DNA of 64,000 nt from Acanthamoeba lenticulata (Eukaryota > Discosea > Longamoebia > Acanthamoebidae): positions 1-64,000 of the forward strand of contig NAVB01000233.1 of NCBI GenBank assembly GCA_002179805.1. Reading direction: 5' to 3'. The position numbers and the translations under genes are program-made. This document shows positions 20,798 to 31,740 of this stretch, piece by piece; positions within the stretch are counted from its first letter, which is position 1, and each line of letters opens with the position of its first letter. The notes beneath the pieces were generated by a model. That model searched no databases and was not told the origin of the DNA. It worked only from the letters and a program-made list of their open reading frames with translations.

Positions 20798-23530
20798 ATG
20801 GAGCAGCGGTTGCTCATCCTCTATGGCTCGGAGACGGGCACAGCGGAAGATGTTGCCGAGTTGATTGGGCGGCAGGCCCGGCGGCGCAACTTCGATGCCC
20901 GGGTCCACGCCATGGACACCTACGCTCGTGTACTTTTGACCTCGCTGCATCTGCATCTCACTCCGTACTTCACGATGAAAATCTCACTCGCGCATTTCGC
21001 CAGGCCAAGGAAGGCTTTATGCTGCCACAGGAGTCGCTGGTCATCTTCGTGGTGGCCACCACCGGCCAAGGCGACCCGCCGGAGAACATGAAGGCACATG
21101 AGCCCCCCCCCCCCCAAAGGCGCTGCACTTTTCTCGTGTGTGTGCTCACACGCGTGTGGCGTGTGCGCGTGTGGCACGAGACCAGACGTTTTGGCGGTTC
21201 CTGCTGCGCCGAGACCTGCCGCCGACGTCCCTGGAGCGCATGCGCTTCGCCTTGTTCGGGCTGGGCGACTCGTCCTACGAGCAGTTCAACTTCATGGGCA
21301 AGAAGCTCTACCGCCGCCTGCTCCAGCTCGGCGCCCAGCCCCTCCTCCCGCGCGGCGACGGCGACGACCAGCACAGCCTCGGGTCAGGCGTTTGCCCTCC
21401 GCCACTCGCTCGCGTTCGTCCTTGTCCGCGTTGAGGCCTTACCCGTGCGTTTTCTCTTCTTGTTGTTGTCATTCTTGGCCACCAGGCTCTTTGGCGCGCT
21501 AGACCCGTGGCTCCGCGAGCTGTGGGACAAGCTGCTCGCTCTGTATCCGCTGCCGCCCGGCGGCGCCGCGGCGCTCCTGGAGCCAGAGGACCAGCTGTAC
21601 GGCGCCTCTTCTCTTGCCGCGGCCACGGCTCTGGTGATGATGATGTTGACGGAGGCGCCTCCGGAGCAGCGCGCCGCCCAAGTACAGGATCGTGTTTGCG
21701 GACGAGGCAGAAACGACGACAGCCACCACGAAGACGACAACCACGACAACGGCGGCGGCGGCGGCGACGGCGACGTCGGCCGGGACCGCGTATGGGCCGC
21801 AGCGCCCGTTCGAAGCGCGGGTGCTCGCCAACCGGCGGCTCACCGCGGCTGACTGGGACCAGGACGTGCGGCACATCGAGTTCGACCTCTCCGCGCCAGG
21901 GCTCACGTATCTCTTTTTCCTCTTCTTCTTTTTTACATTTTACTTTCTTGTATTTCGGTTTTATTTACTTTACTAATTCAATAATTAAAATAAATAAATA
22001 AATAAATAAATTGGGACAACAGGTACGAGCCGGGCGACATCTTGTGCGTGCTCCCGTGCAATCTGCCCGACGCCGTAGACGAGTTCCTCGCAGCCGCGCA
22101 GCTTGACGGCAATCGCGTGATCACGCGCATCGAGCCCAACCGACCAGGCACGCGCCGGCTTCTTCTCTTCTTCTCGTCTCGTTTTGTCCTTGCTGACCTC
22201 GCGCATAGATGTAGAGCCGCTCGCGGCCGTGCGGCTGCCATGCACGGTGCGTGAGCTTGTCACGCAACACTTGGACATCAACGCGCCCCCGCGGCGCTAC
22301 TTCTTCGACGTGCTCTCCTTCTTCACCGACGATCCCATCCACCAGGCCAAGCTGCGCGAGATGGCCTCAGCCGAGGGCCAGGTGCGCCCACTTGCAGAAT
22401 GTTTGGTATTCACACATTTATTTAATGACCATATTTGGAATTCCTACGCAGGACGAGCTGGTAGACTACTGCGTGCGGCCCAAGCGGACGGCGGCCGAGG
22501 TGCTGAGCGACTTCTTCTCCGTGCGGTTCCCGGCGGCCTACCTGCTCGACATCGTGCCGCCGATCCGACCGCGCCAGTTCTCCATCGCCTCGTCGCAGCG
22601 CGTACACGCCGGCCGTGTCCACCTGGCCGTGGCCGTGGTCCAGTACCGGACCAAGCTCCAGAAGGCCCGGCGCGGCCTTTGCTCGGCCTACCTCGCCAGC
22701 CTCGTCGTGCCCGACGAGGACAAGAAGGAGGACGATGGGGAGTCGGCTCGGCCGCCGACGGTGCGCGTGTGGATCAAGCGGGGCGAGGCGCGGCTGCCGT
22801 CGTCGCCCACCACGCCCGTCATCATGGTCGGCCCCGGCACGGGCCTGGCCATCTTCAAGGCCTTCCTCGAGGAGCGGGCCCACCTCGCCCGACAAGGTAA
22901 AGATCTCGCTGTGGTGATGGTGATGATGATGATGATGAACATGGACGCTGACCATCTTCGTCATGATGCAGGGACGGCGGTGGGCGAGCACACGTTCTAC
23001 TTTGGGTGCCGACACGAGCACAAGGATTTTCTCCACAGCGACGTCTGGCGGGCGCTGGTGGCCGAGGGTCATCTCCACCGCTTCCACACGGCCTTTTCGC
23101 GCGACCAGGCACGTGTGCCTCCTCTTCTTGTGTATGTACATGTGTGCTGTGGGCGCGCTCTTCGCTGACATGGCCGTTGCGATTGCAAAGGAGGACAAGC
23201 TCTACGTGCAGCATCGCCTGCTGGAGAACGCAGAGCACACGTGGGACGCGTTGGCCAACCGCGGCGCCCACTTCTACGTCTCAGGGTAACAAGATGTTTG
23301 TTATTTTTTTATATTATTATTTTTATAATTTCATTTCATTTTCAATTTTATTCTGAATTTGTATAATGGCGAACGTCGTGGGCAGGTCGGCCAAGCAAAT
23401 GCCCAAGGACGTGCGGCGAGCGCTGGTGTCCATCTTCATGAGCCAGGGCCACCAGACCGAGGCCGAGGCCGAGGCGTTCCTGCAGCTCCTGCGACGCCAG
23501 CGACGCTTTGTAGAGGACACCTGGGAGTAG
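20798..23530 (+). CDS. NDOR1: NADPH-dependent diflavin oxidoreductase (NDOR1/Tah18)
   Basis: Electron donor for cytosolic Fe-S assembly through Dre2/CIAPIN1. The flavodoxin domain has LILYGSETGTAEDVAELIGR (FMN phosphate loop), VIFVVATTGQGDPPENMK, FWRFLLRRDLPPTSLERMRF, ALFGLGDSSYEQFNFMGKKL, LGDGDDQHSLG-like GDGDDQHSLG and ALDPWLRELWDKLLALYP. The CPR-like FAD/NADPH part has YEPGDILCVLPCN, DELVDYCVRPKRTAAEVLSD, PRQFSIASSQ (FAD), PVIMVGPGTGLAIFKAFLEE (NADPH), FYFGCRHEHKDFLHSDVW and EDKLYVQHRLL, and ends FVEDTWE, the usual aromatic end of the family. The order and spacing match animal NDOR1 well. The linker between the domains carries a Thr/Ala low-complexity run. About ten introns. One at 21094-21185 appears to use a GC donor. 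Flanked by HK1 and HK2. Confidence 0.92.
21094..21185 (+). repeat. TG/CG-rich intron with GC donor in NDOR1
   Basis: The exon ends ATGAAG and the intron starts gcacatgag, runs through a C11 tract and TG/CG repeats, and ends gagaccag before ACGTTTTGG. This gives NMK|TFWRF, matching the NDOR1 family with no phase problem. No GT donor fits. Confidence 0.65.
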
Positions 23531-23786
23531 AGAGACAAACAGGGGTCACCTTCTTTTAGCTCTACTCGTTCGTTGTCGTGGCCTTGCCACCGCACGAGGA
23601 GATCATGGCCGACACGCGAAGTGACCATCCACGGACTTTAGGAGCGAATGGTGCCCGTTGAGGGCAAAACGAAACTGGCGTGGCGAGGAGGTCAACACCT
23701 CGCTACACCTGTAACGAAGAGTCAGTGGAGTGCGCTCATGAGCAGCGCCGTGGAGTCCTCAACAGACACTTTCTTGGGTGAGGAAG

Positions 23787-26659
23787 ATGCAGGCCGTCAG
23801 GCGAACAGGGGACGGGATGGCCCATGAAGAACGGCGAGGTCGGCATGAAGCGTACAAACTGCACGCGGAAGACTTACTCAAACCAAAACAAGACACGAGA
23901 CCACAAGATTTTTGGGATCGATGCCAATCCACAATCGCGCAATGGCCGCTGCGGTTCCTGCAGATGGAGGGCTCGCCAACCACCGCCATGTGCGAGGTGG
24001 ATGAGGAAACGGATCGACAAAGGGCTGTGCTTCTTGTCAATCTGCTGCTGGCTCTTATCTGCCTGCGCATCGTGCTCCTCCCCGTGCGGCTCTACGTTGA
24101 CTGGCTCAGCGCCAGCACCATCCACTCGATTGTTTTGTTGTTCATCTACGTCGGCCTCCTCTGGCTTGCCCGCTGGCGACACGACTGCGGCCGCACGGCA
24201 GCCTGGGTCGCCTGCCTCCTCTTCAACTGTTCCCAATTCCTCCAGGTACGCTTGCTTGTCTCTCTTTCAACCTTCTACCACAAATGCAATTTCGTAATGA
24301 CTGATTAAATCTGCGGTGTAGTGCATGATGACAGGTGGCGTGCGGGCCGAGGCCTTTTCGTGGCTGCCCGTGATGCCCATCGTCGTGTTCTGCCTCCTGG
24401 GGCCGCGTGCGGGCGTCGCAGCCACGATGGGCCTCGTCGCCGAATGCGGCCTCCTCTACCACCTCTCTGGCCCCGACGGTACGTTCAACCCTGCCCAGGC
24501 CAGGCTCAGGCCAAGGCCCGGGCCCGTGCTGATGAGGATCCTCGTCATCACCTCAGACGCGTTCCAGGGCCAGGCCTTTGCGCTGGACTGCGTGAGCCTG
24601 GACCCGGGCTCGGGCTTTGTGTTTGTGCCCTACGCGTGCATGCCCTTCAACCACTTGGGCCTGCCGATCGGCCGCTTCGCCGGCAGCGCGGGCGAGGCGG
24701 TGACGAGCAAGGTGCTGGCCGTCGGGTTCATGGGCGTGCTGGCCTACGTCTACGAGGCCCACCGCGGGAACGCCCTGAGGCGCATGAAGGCCGCCCTCCG
24801 CCAGACCGAGGACGCCAACGCGTCGCTGCGGCAGGCGACCGACGCCAAGACGGCCTTCCTCGCCAACATGAGTCACGGTGCGTCGTCATCGTCATTATCC
24901 CTTCTCTTCTTCTTCTTCATGATCATCGTCATCTTCAACTTCCTGGTCTCACATGTTTCTCACGGGCCACAGAGCTGCGCACGCCCATGCATGGCATCAT
25001 CGGTAACGAACCACTTTTATTTTGAATTTTTGAATTTTTCAGATTGCAATATTAAATATTAAATATTATTTTTTAATTTTTTAACTAGCGATGGCCAAGG
25101 ACCTGCTGGAGATGCCGCTCGAGCGCGCCGCGGCCGAGTCAGCACGCATCATCAACGACTGCGCGGACCACCTTCTGGGCCTCGTCAACGACATCCTCGA
25201 CTTTGCCCGCATCGAGTCCAAGTACGCATTCCATGCATTCTTGTGCGTTCTTGTGCGCTCAAATGGGTTGTGGCTCACGTTCGCACGCGACAGCCAACTG
25301 GAACTGGAGGCGATCGCGATGTCGGTCGTGGAGGAGGTGGAGAAGGCGGTGAGCCTGCACACGGTCCTGGCCAAGCAGAAGCAGGTCGTCCTCACCACGC
25401 GCATCGACGTCCCCCAGCCTTTTCGACTCGGTACTCTCGTCTTCTTTGTTGTCCATGAGGACGATGATGGCGGCCGATGGCTCATCTGGCCATACACACA
25501 CGTACTCACATACACACAGGCGATCCGCTGCGGTTTCGGCAGATCCTGCACAACCTGCTGAGCAACGCCTGCAAGTTCACGCCCGAGGGCGGCCGCATCG
25601 CCGTCTCGGCCTCCTCGGAATCGGAGCTCATCACCGGTGCGCCGCCGCCGCCGATCCTTGTGCGCGTGGCCACCTGGCTGCTGACCCATCGCACACGCGC
25701 ACCGCACACACATGCGCACGCGCACGCACACACACGCGACAGTGCGTGTGGAGGACACGGGCATCGGGATCGCGCCGCAGGGCCTGCAGCACATCTTCCA
25801 GAGCTTCTCGCAGGTGGACGCCAGTGTCGGGCGGCGGTTCGGCGGGTCGGGCCTCGGGCTGGCCATCAGCAAGCGCCTGTGCCAGGCCATGGGCGGCGAC
25901 ATCGGCGTCGTGAGCGAGGCCGGCCGCGGCTCGGTCTTCACCTTCACCGTCCGCCTGCCGCACGCCGGCCCGCCGGCCGAGCCGCAGGCCAAGCATTTGC
26001 CTTTGCCCGCGGCCGAAGCCGAGACCGACGAAAAGGCCGACGAGGCCGCGCTGCGGGGCGCGCGGGTGCTGGTGGTGGAAGACAACGTGATCAACCAGAA
26101 GGTGGCCACCAAGATGCTCTCCTCGCTCGGCTGCGTCGTCACCGTACGCCTTCTTGTGCCCTCTCCTTTCTTGCTTGACGCGGACAACCATCAGCGACTA
26201 AGATTGAGGCGCGTCGTCGGGTTGGCGCAGATCGCAAACGACGGGGCCGAGGCCGTGGCGCTGTTCGAGGGAACGAAAGAAGAGGACGAGGAGGCAAAAA
26301 AGGAGAAGGAGGCCTCCTTTGATGTGATCCTCATGGACGTGCAGATGCCCGTCATGGATGGCTTCCAGGCCACCGCCCGCATCCGCGATCTCGAGCGCTC
26401 GCTGGATGATGATGATGATGAAGAGGACGATGGTGATGGTGATGTCAGCAGCGACGTGGAGAAGAGGACGAGGACGAGGCCAAGAAGAAGAAGACGGCGA
26501 GTGCCGATCGTGGCGCTGACGGCGTCGGCCACGCGCGACTACGAGGCCGAGTGCCTGGCCAAGGGCATGGACCGCTTCCTCACCAAGCCCTTCAAGAAGG
26601 ACAGCCTCATCCACGTCCTCGCGGATGTCCTCCACCACCACCCACTTGCCCGAATTTGA
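23787..26659 (+). CDS. Membrane hybrid sensor histidine kinase HK2
   Basis: Closest relative of HK1 in the window. The start chosen is the first ATG (MQAVRRTGDGMAHEER). Membrane segments include LLVNLLLALICLRIVLLPVR, VLLFIYVGLLWLARWRHDCG and LPVMPIVVFCLLGPRAGVAA; the sensor stretch is GGVRAEAFSWLPVMP, with a Cys-containing FVFVPYACMPFNHLGLPIGR. Then come LAVGFMGVLAYVYEAHR, the HisKA box SHELRTPMHGIIA, NDCADHLLGLVNDILDFARI, the ATPase blocks HNLLSNACKFTPEGGRIAV, VEDTGIGIAPQGLQHIF and GGSGLGLAISKRLCQAMGGD, and the receiver VLVVEDNVINQKVATKMLSS, DVILMDVQMPVMDGFQATAR, VPIVALTASATRDYEAECLA and FLTKPFKKDSL. An Asp-rich and then Arg-rich insert of about 35 residues lies inside the receiver. Introns split the SHE and IIA codons as in HK1. 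Confidence 0.9.
25637..25742 (+). repeat. CA/CG-rich intron in HK2
   Basis: The intron begins gtgcgccgccgcc, has a short GT-rich left part and a long CA/CG alternating right part, and ends acgcgacag. It is phase 1 within a Val codon (T-V-R-V-E-D). A smaller CA-rich intron lies at about 25430-25518. Confidence 0.75.
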
Positions 26660-26961
26660 GTGCTTTTGCCAATTTAGGTGAAGGCCGTCGGAGTTCATAA
26701 ATAATAGGATATTATTCTTTTCATATTTGTGGCCTCCTATCTCGTGCCAGTTACTTGACTTTAAAAGGAAGGGAGAGTGGTGCTCATCTCCGAGTCAAAG
26801 TACCTATGAGTTGGGCCGCTTGGGAGAGTCGCACCCGCCCAAGAAGCCCAACGCGCAGGAAGGAAGGAGGCACGAGATCGTATGAAACGGTTCGCCGGGG
26901 CTGAGGGGAGTAACGAGCTTTTCTTCTCCGGTCAGTCGCTCTTTGACCGCCCCAGCTTGCG
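26660..26961. other. Intergenic, HK2 to MFS transporter
   Basis: 302 bases with an AT-rich first part (ataaataataggatattatt) and a ttaaaagg element near 26761. It should hold the HK2 3' end and the transporter promoter. No gene seen. Confidence 0.45.
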
Positions 26962-28797
26962 ATGACTGACCACGACTCCGTTGGGCTCGGCGAGGACTCT
27001 CAGGTCGCGGAGAGCGATGTCGCGACTGAGCTCTACCCACGGGACATCTACACCAAGGACCGGACCTACTGGGCCGACTTGCCCTGGTTCCGCAAGCTCC
27101 TGTGGGTCAATCGCCAAAGCAACTCCGAGGCCTGTCGCGAACTGCGCGTCCTCGGGCGCATGGTGGCTCGCGATCCGCTGAGCCCTGTGGCGTCTTACCT
27201 CAGTACCTACGCGCTCAACGGCCTGGGCCTGTTCGTGGAGGGCTACACGATCTTCTCCGTTGGCAACCTCGTCCCGCTCTTCAAGTCGGTCTGGCCTCAC
27301 TGCTGGAAGAGCCACCATGAGTGCGATCCCGAGTGGATCAACGCGGTCGACTACCTCATGATCGTTGGTATCGTCGTCGGCCAGTTTGCTGTTGGTATCG
27401 AAGGCGACTGGATCGGGCGCCGCTTCGGCCTGGTGCAGAACGCGCTTCTCATGACCCTCGGGTCGATCATGCTCACTGCCATGTGGGGCACGAGCTTCGA
27501 GGGCTGGGTCATCTGCTACGCCTGGAGCTTGTTCATCTACGGTCTCGGCGTCGGCGGCGAATACCCCATGACCTCGACCCACAGTATGGAGGTCACCGAG
27601 GCCACGGACTCGGTCGCGTCGGGCATCGCCGACCGCATGCATCGCGGCCGGACGGTGTCGCTGGCCTTCCTCATGCAGGGCTGGGGCCAGTTTGCCAACC
27701 AGCTCGTGCTCATCCTCCTCCTGCTGGCCTTTAGTGGAGTCGACCCGCCCTATGGCGCGTTCGCCGCCCAGTGGGTGTTCCGCCTCCAGTTTGGCTTCGT
27801 CGCGTTGGCCACCCTTCTCCTGGCCTACTTCCGCTTCTACCACATGAAGTACCCCGAAGACGACGCGAGACACCGAGGTTTGCTCAGGCGGACCAAAGAG
27901 GACAAGAAGAAGATTGGTGAAGAGGCCGAGGCGTATGACGCCAAGTCGGTCTGGCTGGCTACGACGCACTACTGGCACCGGATGGTGGGCACGTCTGGGA
28001 CGTGGTTCTGCAACGACTTCTTCTTCTACGGCAACAAGATCTTTGCGGGCGTGTTCATCGGCATCATCACCGGTGGCAAGTCGACGTTGATGGTCTCGTG
28101 GCTCTACAACCTGATCAACATCGGCGTCTCGCTGGTCGGATACTACATGGCCGCCATCCTCATGGACCACAAGATGTACGGCCGCAAGTGGATGCAGGCC
28201 AACGGCTTCGCGGCCGACTTCATCCTCTTCATCATCGCCGCCGTGCTCTTCAACGACCTCACCCAGGAGGGCGACGGGGTGAAGTGGTTCCAGTTCATCT
28301 ACTTCTTCAGCTCCTTCTGGAACCAGTTCGGGCCCAACAGCACCACGTTCCTCCTTGCCGCCGAGGTCTTCCCGACTTCGGTCCGCGGCACCGCCCACGG
28401 CGTGTCGGCGGCCGTGGGCAAGCTGGGAGCCCTCGCGCCGGCCATCCTCTACCACTACATCGACAACGAGACCAAGTTCTGGGTGGTCACCTGGTTCGGT
28501 CTGGCTGGATGGATCCTCACGATGCTGTTCGTGCCCGACACCACGGGCCTTGACCTGCGAGAGCAGGAGCGCTACTGGCGCTTCGTTTCCTCAGGCCGGG
28601 CCAAGGAGTATCACGGCGTGGCGGTTCATCCTCGCCACTTGAGCTTGTGGGAGCGTATCGTCCTGCGTCGGCACCGCGCCTACGATCCCAAGCTCGATAG
28701 CGAGCAGCGGATGGAGGAGTTGTGCAAGGCCAAGGCGGCACGCCAGACTTCCGACTTATCGGAAAGCTCGAGCGCGAGTTTGGACTCTGCGCTTTGA
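26962..28797 (+). CDS. MFS transporter, phosphate/proton symporter-like
   Basis: Intronless, 611 residues, plasma- or organelle-membrane carrier. The N-terminus of about 80 residues is charged and cytosolic. Family signatures are the loop 2-3 motif GDWIGRRFGLVQ (D-x-x-GRR), GLGVGGEYPMTSTHS in helix 4, a long charged central loop (MKYPEDDARHRGLLRRTKED), SGTWFCNDFFFYGNKIFAGV, and FGPNSTTFLLAAEVFPTSVR with GTAHGVSAAVGKLGA. GGEYPM and AEVFPTSVRGTAHG are typical of the phosphate:H+ symporter (Pho84) branch and related carriers; the substrate itself is not proven. Twelve membrane segments are expected. The tail is Ser-rich. It lies in an intron-dense region, so the lack of introns stands out. Confidence 0.88.
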   Translation: MTDHDSVGLGEDSQVAESDVATELYPRDIYTKDRTYWADLPWFRKLLWVNRQSNSEACRELRVLGRMVARDPLSPVASYLSTYALNGLGLFVEGYTIFSVGNLVPLFKSVWPHCWKSHHECDPEWINAVDYLMIVGIVVGQFAVGIEGDWIGRRFGLVQNALLMTLGSIMLTAMWGTSFEGWVICYAWSLFIYGLGVGGEYPMTSTHSMEVTEATDSVASGIADRMHRGRTVSLAFLMQGWGQFANQLVLILLLLAFSGVDPPYGAFAAQWVFRLQFGFVALATLLLAYFRFYHMKYPEDDARHRGLLRRTKEDKKKIGEEAEAYDAKSVWLATTHYWHRMVGTSGTWFCNDFFFYGNKIFAGVFIGIITGGKSTLMVSWLYNLINIGVSLVGYYMAAILMDHKMYGRKWMQANGFAADFILFIIAAVLFNDLTQEGDGVKWFQFIYFFSSFWNQFGPNSTTFLLAAEVFPTSVRGTAHGVSAAVGKLGALAPAILYHYIDNETKFWVVTWFGLAGWILTMLFVPDTTGLDLREQERYWRFVSSGRAKEYHGVAVHPRHLSLWERIVLRRHRAYDPKLDSEQRMEELCKAKAARQTSDLSESSSASLDSAL

Positions 28798-28890
28798 TAA
28801 AGTCCCTACTTGGAAGTATCAAGTAGCACATCACGGCCTTAAGAAAAAGAAAAAAGAAGAAAAAAGAAGAAAAAGAAGCAAAACTCTTTT

Positions 28891-29802
28891 TTATTCTTCT
28901 TGTTCTTGACCTTCCCAGGCAAAGTAGTGGGCACAAGTCTCCTTGTGCTTGTGGTTGCCCTCCTGGCGGATGGGCCCGAAGTCGGCCAGGCATCGCCAGC
29001 AGTACTCGTGGCCGCACAGGCACGTGACGTGGTCGCACCCCGACTTCTTCTTGACCGAAGCCGCCTGGCACTGGGGACAAGTCTTGGTCTCGCGCTTGAG
29101 GAAGCTGGCCGTGGCGTTTTCCTCGCTGGCTCTTGTGACGTTGTCGTAGTCGTCGCAGGAGACGCCGCTGTGCCAGGCCACGCGGTGGCGATAGCAGGTG
29201 CGGCCTTGGCACTTGTCGCACGCGTAGAACGAGTCTTCTGGGCTCGCCAACCCGCCGTAGCCACACCCTGGCGTGGCGCACCAGCGAAAGTCGGGCATGC
29301 CCTGAAGGCACTTGTTGAGCTGGGCCTTCTCCAGCATCTCTTGCTGAGTACGGTCGAGGAAGGCCAAGGCTTCGTGCGGCTCTAACGTCGCACGGCAGTC
29401 GATACACTTGAACTCGGTGGCCTGCTTGGTTGTCAGCTGCACCTTGATGTAATGCTTCACGCACTTGGCAAGGGAAACAGCATTAAAACATCATTCGCAT
29501 CGATAGACAACAGAAAGAGTCACCTTTGTGCAGGTCTGGGCGGTGTGGGAGCACTTGCTGGTGACCTTTGTAAACTGGTTCTCTCTTTTAGACTCGGTGC
29601 ACGCCGTGCAGGTACGTTTCTGCCCCAAAAGCCACTCCATTTGCTTCTTCTCCTCGAGCGTCCTTTCTTCTTGACAACTGCTCTCTATTTGGGCCGAAGT
29701 TTTTAAAAGAAAAAGTAACAGTAACTCCCGTTCTTGTGTCCAGGACAACAATGTTTACTCCTCCTTCTGGTGGAGTCGTCTTGTTCTCCCTGTAGGTGCA
29801 CA
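28891..29802 (-). CDS. RBR-type (RING1-IBR-RING2) E3 ubiquitin ligase-like protein
   Basis: Short RBR protein, about 260 residues. RING1 is CTACTESKRENQFTKVTSKC, SHTAQTC and, across an intron at about 29462-29523, CVKHYIKVQL and FKCIDCRATL. IBR is FRWCATPGCGYGG, FYACDKCQGRTCYRHRVAWH and SGVSCDDYD. RING2 is TCPQCQAASVKKKSGCDHVT followed by CLCGHEYCWRCLADFG; the Cys in SGCDHVTC sits where parkin and HHARI have the catalytic cysteine. A 43-nt intron at about 29706-29748 joins a small N-terminal exon (MCTYRENKTTPPEGG, VNIVVLDTRTG) to the rest; this joint is the weakest part. RBR ligases transfer ubiquitin through that cysteine. No other domain is visible. Confidence 0.78.
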
Positions 29803-29864
29803 TCAACGTTGCCAAAGTGTCAAGGACAGCATAGAGAAGTGGATGGTGGTGGTCTTTTTATTCT

Positions 29865-31620
29865 TCATGACTTGGCGGCGGGGACGACGACGGCTGCCGC
29901 TGGAGCGGCAGCGGCAGCGGCAGCGGCAGGTGCGGCGGCGGCGGCCAGCTGCGAGGCGGGGGGCATGGTGTAGCCAGCCGGCAGGGCGGGCGTGGTGAGA
30001 TGCACGTGAACGCCGCCAAACTTCTTGCCCACGAAGAACCCCAGCACGAACCCTTCCGTGTGTGCGCGCGTGTGTGAGCAAGCGAGCGAGAGTCATGACG
30101 AGTGCAGTGGTTTTTACCGGTGCCAGCGACCCAGGCGATCCTACGCATGCTCCAGCCGGGAAGGATGACGCCACCCACGCTGGCCACGGCGTTCTTGAGG
30201 AGCGTCAGCGAGTAGCCCGGGATCTTGGCGCCCGTCCCGCCCAGGCTCTCCGCAAAGGCCTTCCAGCTGCTGCTGCCGCCGCCGCTGCTGCTGGCGGTGG
30301 ACTTGGTCTGCTCCGCGGCCGCGCGCGATGGTGAGTGTGTGGTTGTCGGTCATCGCAGCAGCAGCAGCAGCAGCGGGGCACACCTCAAACAGGTCAGCGC
30401 CGCCAGCGGCTCGAGACTTGGCGTGGTCGCCCGCCCCCTCTTTGCTTCGTATCTCGGCTGCCACCTCCTTCCCGGCCTGCACCGCCTTCTTGGTAAATCT
30501 GATGACAACATCCGGCGCCACGTCAATCTTTTTGGCGTATTTGAATTCGATAGATGATTTGTAGGGCGAACCCCTGCAGAAAGTAGATGCTGTTGGCAGT
30601 CCATCGCTTCAAGGTTTCGGCACCCTTTTGTGCTGTGGATGGGCCATCGCGCCCTGCAGGTTGCCACGGGTTGTAGTGAACCCACCAGATGGGGTGCATC
30701 ACAGTAAGAAATGACGAGATTTGGTGGCTCCTGCAAAGATGACGACCGCACCTGGCTCAGTTCCCATGACCTTGTGTGCTTTGGGTCACACACCACAGCA
30801 GTGCTGTAGAAGAAGGCGCAAGATGTGAAAAGAAAAATATCAAGAAAAAGATTTTTCTTTTGATCATGGCTCTTGCCATTTAGGCTTGGCTGGGCAAGAG
30901 GTGCTGATGGTGCTCGGGACACAACTTGCCGTCCAGGCGCGTTCCTTCTGGGCTCCACGCGCTCTCCTTGATCCCAAAAGCAGCACCGCCCAGCAGGGAT
31001 CGTACCGCTCCAGGGTCTCCACGGCCTGGCGGCTGTTCTCTCCGCCTCAGGGCCCGTAGATGCCCACAGGATTGAGCTTGTTGTCGTGAGGCTGTCCTGT
31101 GGCAAAGACCTTGTTGTTGGTGTTGTTAGTTGTTTGACAGCTCACAAGAAGACAAGAAGAACGTCAATAAGATGAAGACTGTATGTCTTGGGTGCATGGC
31201 GGTGTTGAGCTTGACCATAGCGGCTTGCAGCTGTCGCCAAGGCCGAAGCAAAGGCGCCAGGTGCGCTTTGATCTGGTCATTTTTCTTCCTTGTCTTTGTC
31301 TTTGTTGGGCGCTTGGTCCCTTGCTGAAGCCTTTTTCAACCTCTCAGCCCAGTTCTGCAGGCGGCGCTTGTAGGTCCGGTCGACGACATAGAAGTCCATC
31401 TCGTCCTCGTCCTTTGGGGCTCGCCACACGGAGCAGCTTGAGGACGGAGACCACCAGCTGCTTGCCGGGATCGCATCATAGGGACCGTCGTCTTCATCTT
31501 GGTCATCGACATCGACGTGCAAGTGGTCTTTCACCGTCGACGGCCACAGGGCGCTGCCCTGGCGCTGCGCGAATGGCCATGCCGGGTCCCAAAACTTGTC
31601 TTTTTTTCTGTTAATAAAAA
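29865..31620 (-). CDS. Unresolved multi-exon gene(s), unknown function
   Basis: Several minus-strand exon-like stretches: FWDPAWPFAQRQGSALWPST and DEMDFYVVDRTYKRRLQNWA (31600-31280), HLAPLLRPWRQLQAAMVKLN (about 31250-31190), VFATGQPHDNKLNPVGIYGP (about 31110-31050), IKESAWSPEGTRLDGKLCPE (about 30980-30920), MHPIWWVHYNPWQPAGRDGP (30690-30630), FTKKAVQAGKEVAAEIRSKE (30500-30440), WKAFAESLGGTGAKIPGYSL with LLKNAVASVGGVILPGWSMR (30270-30130), and LGFFVGKKFGGVHVHLTTPA ending in an Ala/Pro-rich tail (30050-29865). I could not join them all in one phase, so this may be one gene or two. I do not recognise the family. The glycine-rich hydrophobic C-terminal part might touch a membrane. Confidence 0.4.
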
Positions 31621-31740
31621 GCCAACCTTTTTCCTATTGCCTCCGCCCATCTTTTTTGTGAACAACGATAACGAGCACAGAAAAAACAAGCCAACTTTTC
31701 GGTCGAAGATGACGAGCGTTTAGTTGGTCGCAAGCCTTCC

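Noticed and set aside
26932..28455. 507-codon minus-strand open frame
   Set aside because: It is the antisense of the MFS transporter, is His/Val/Glu-rich and has no family pattern.
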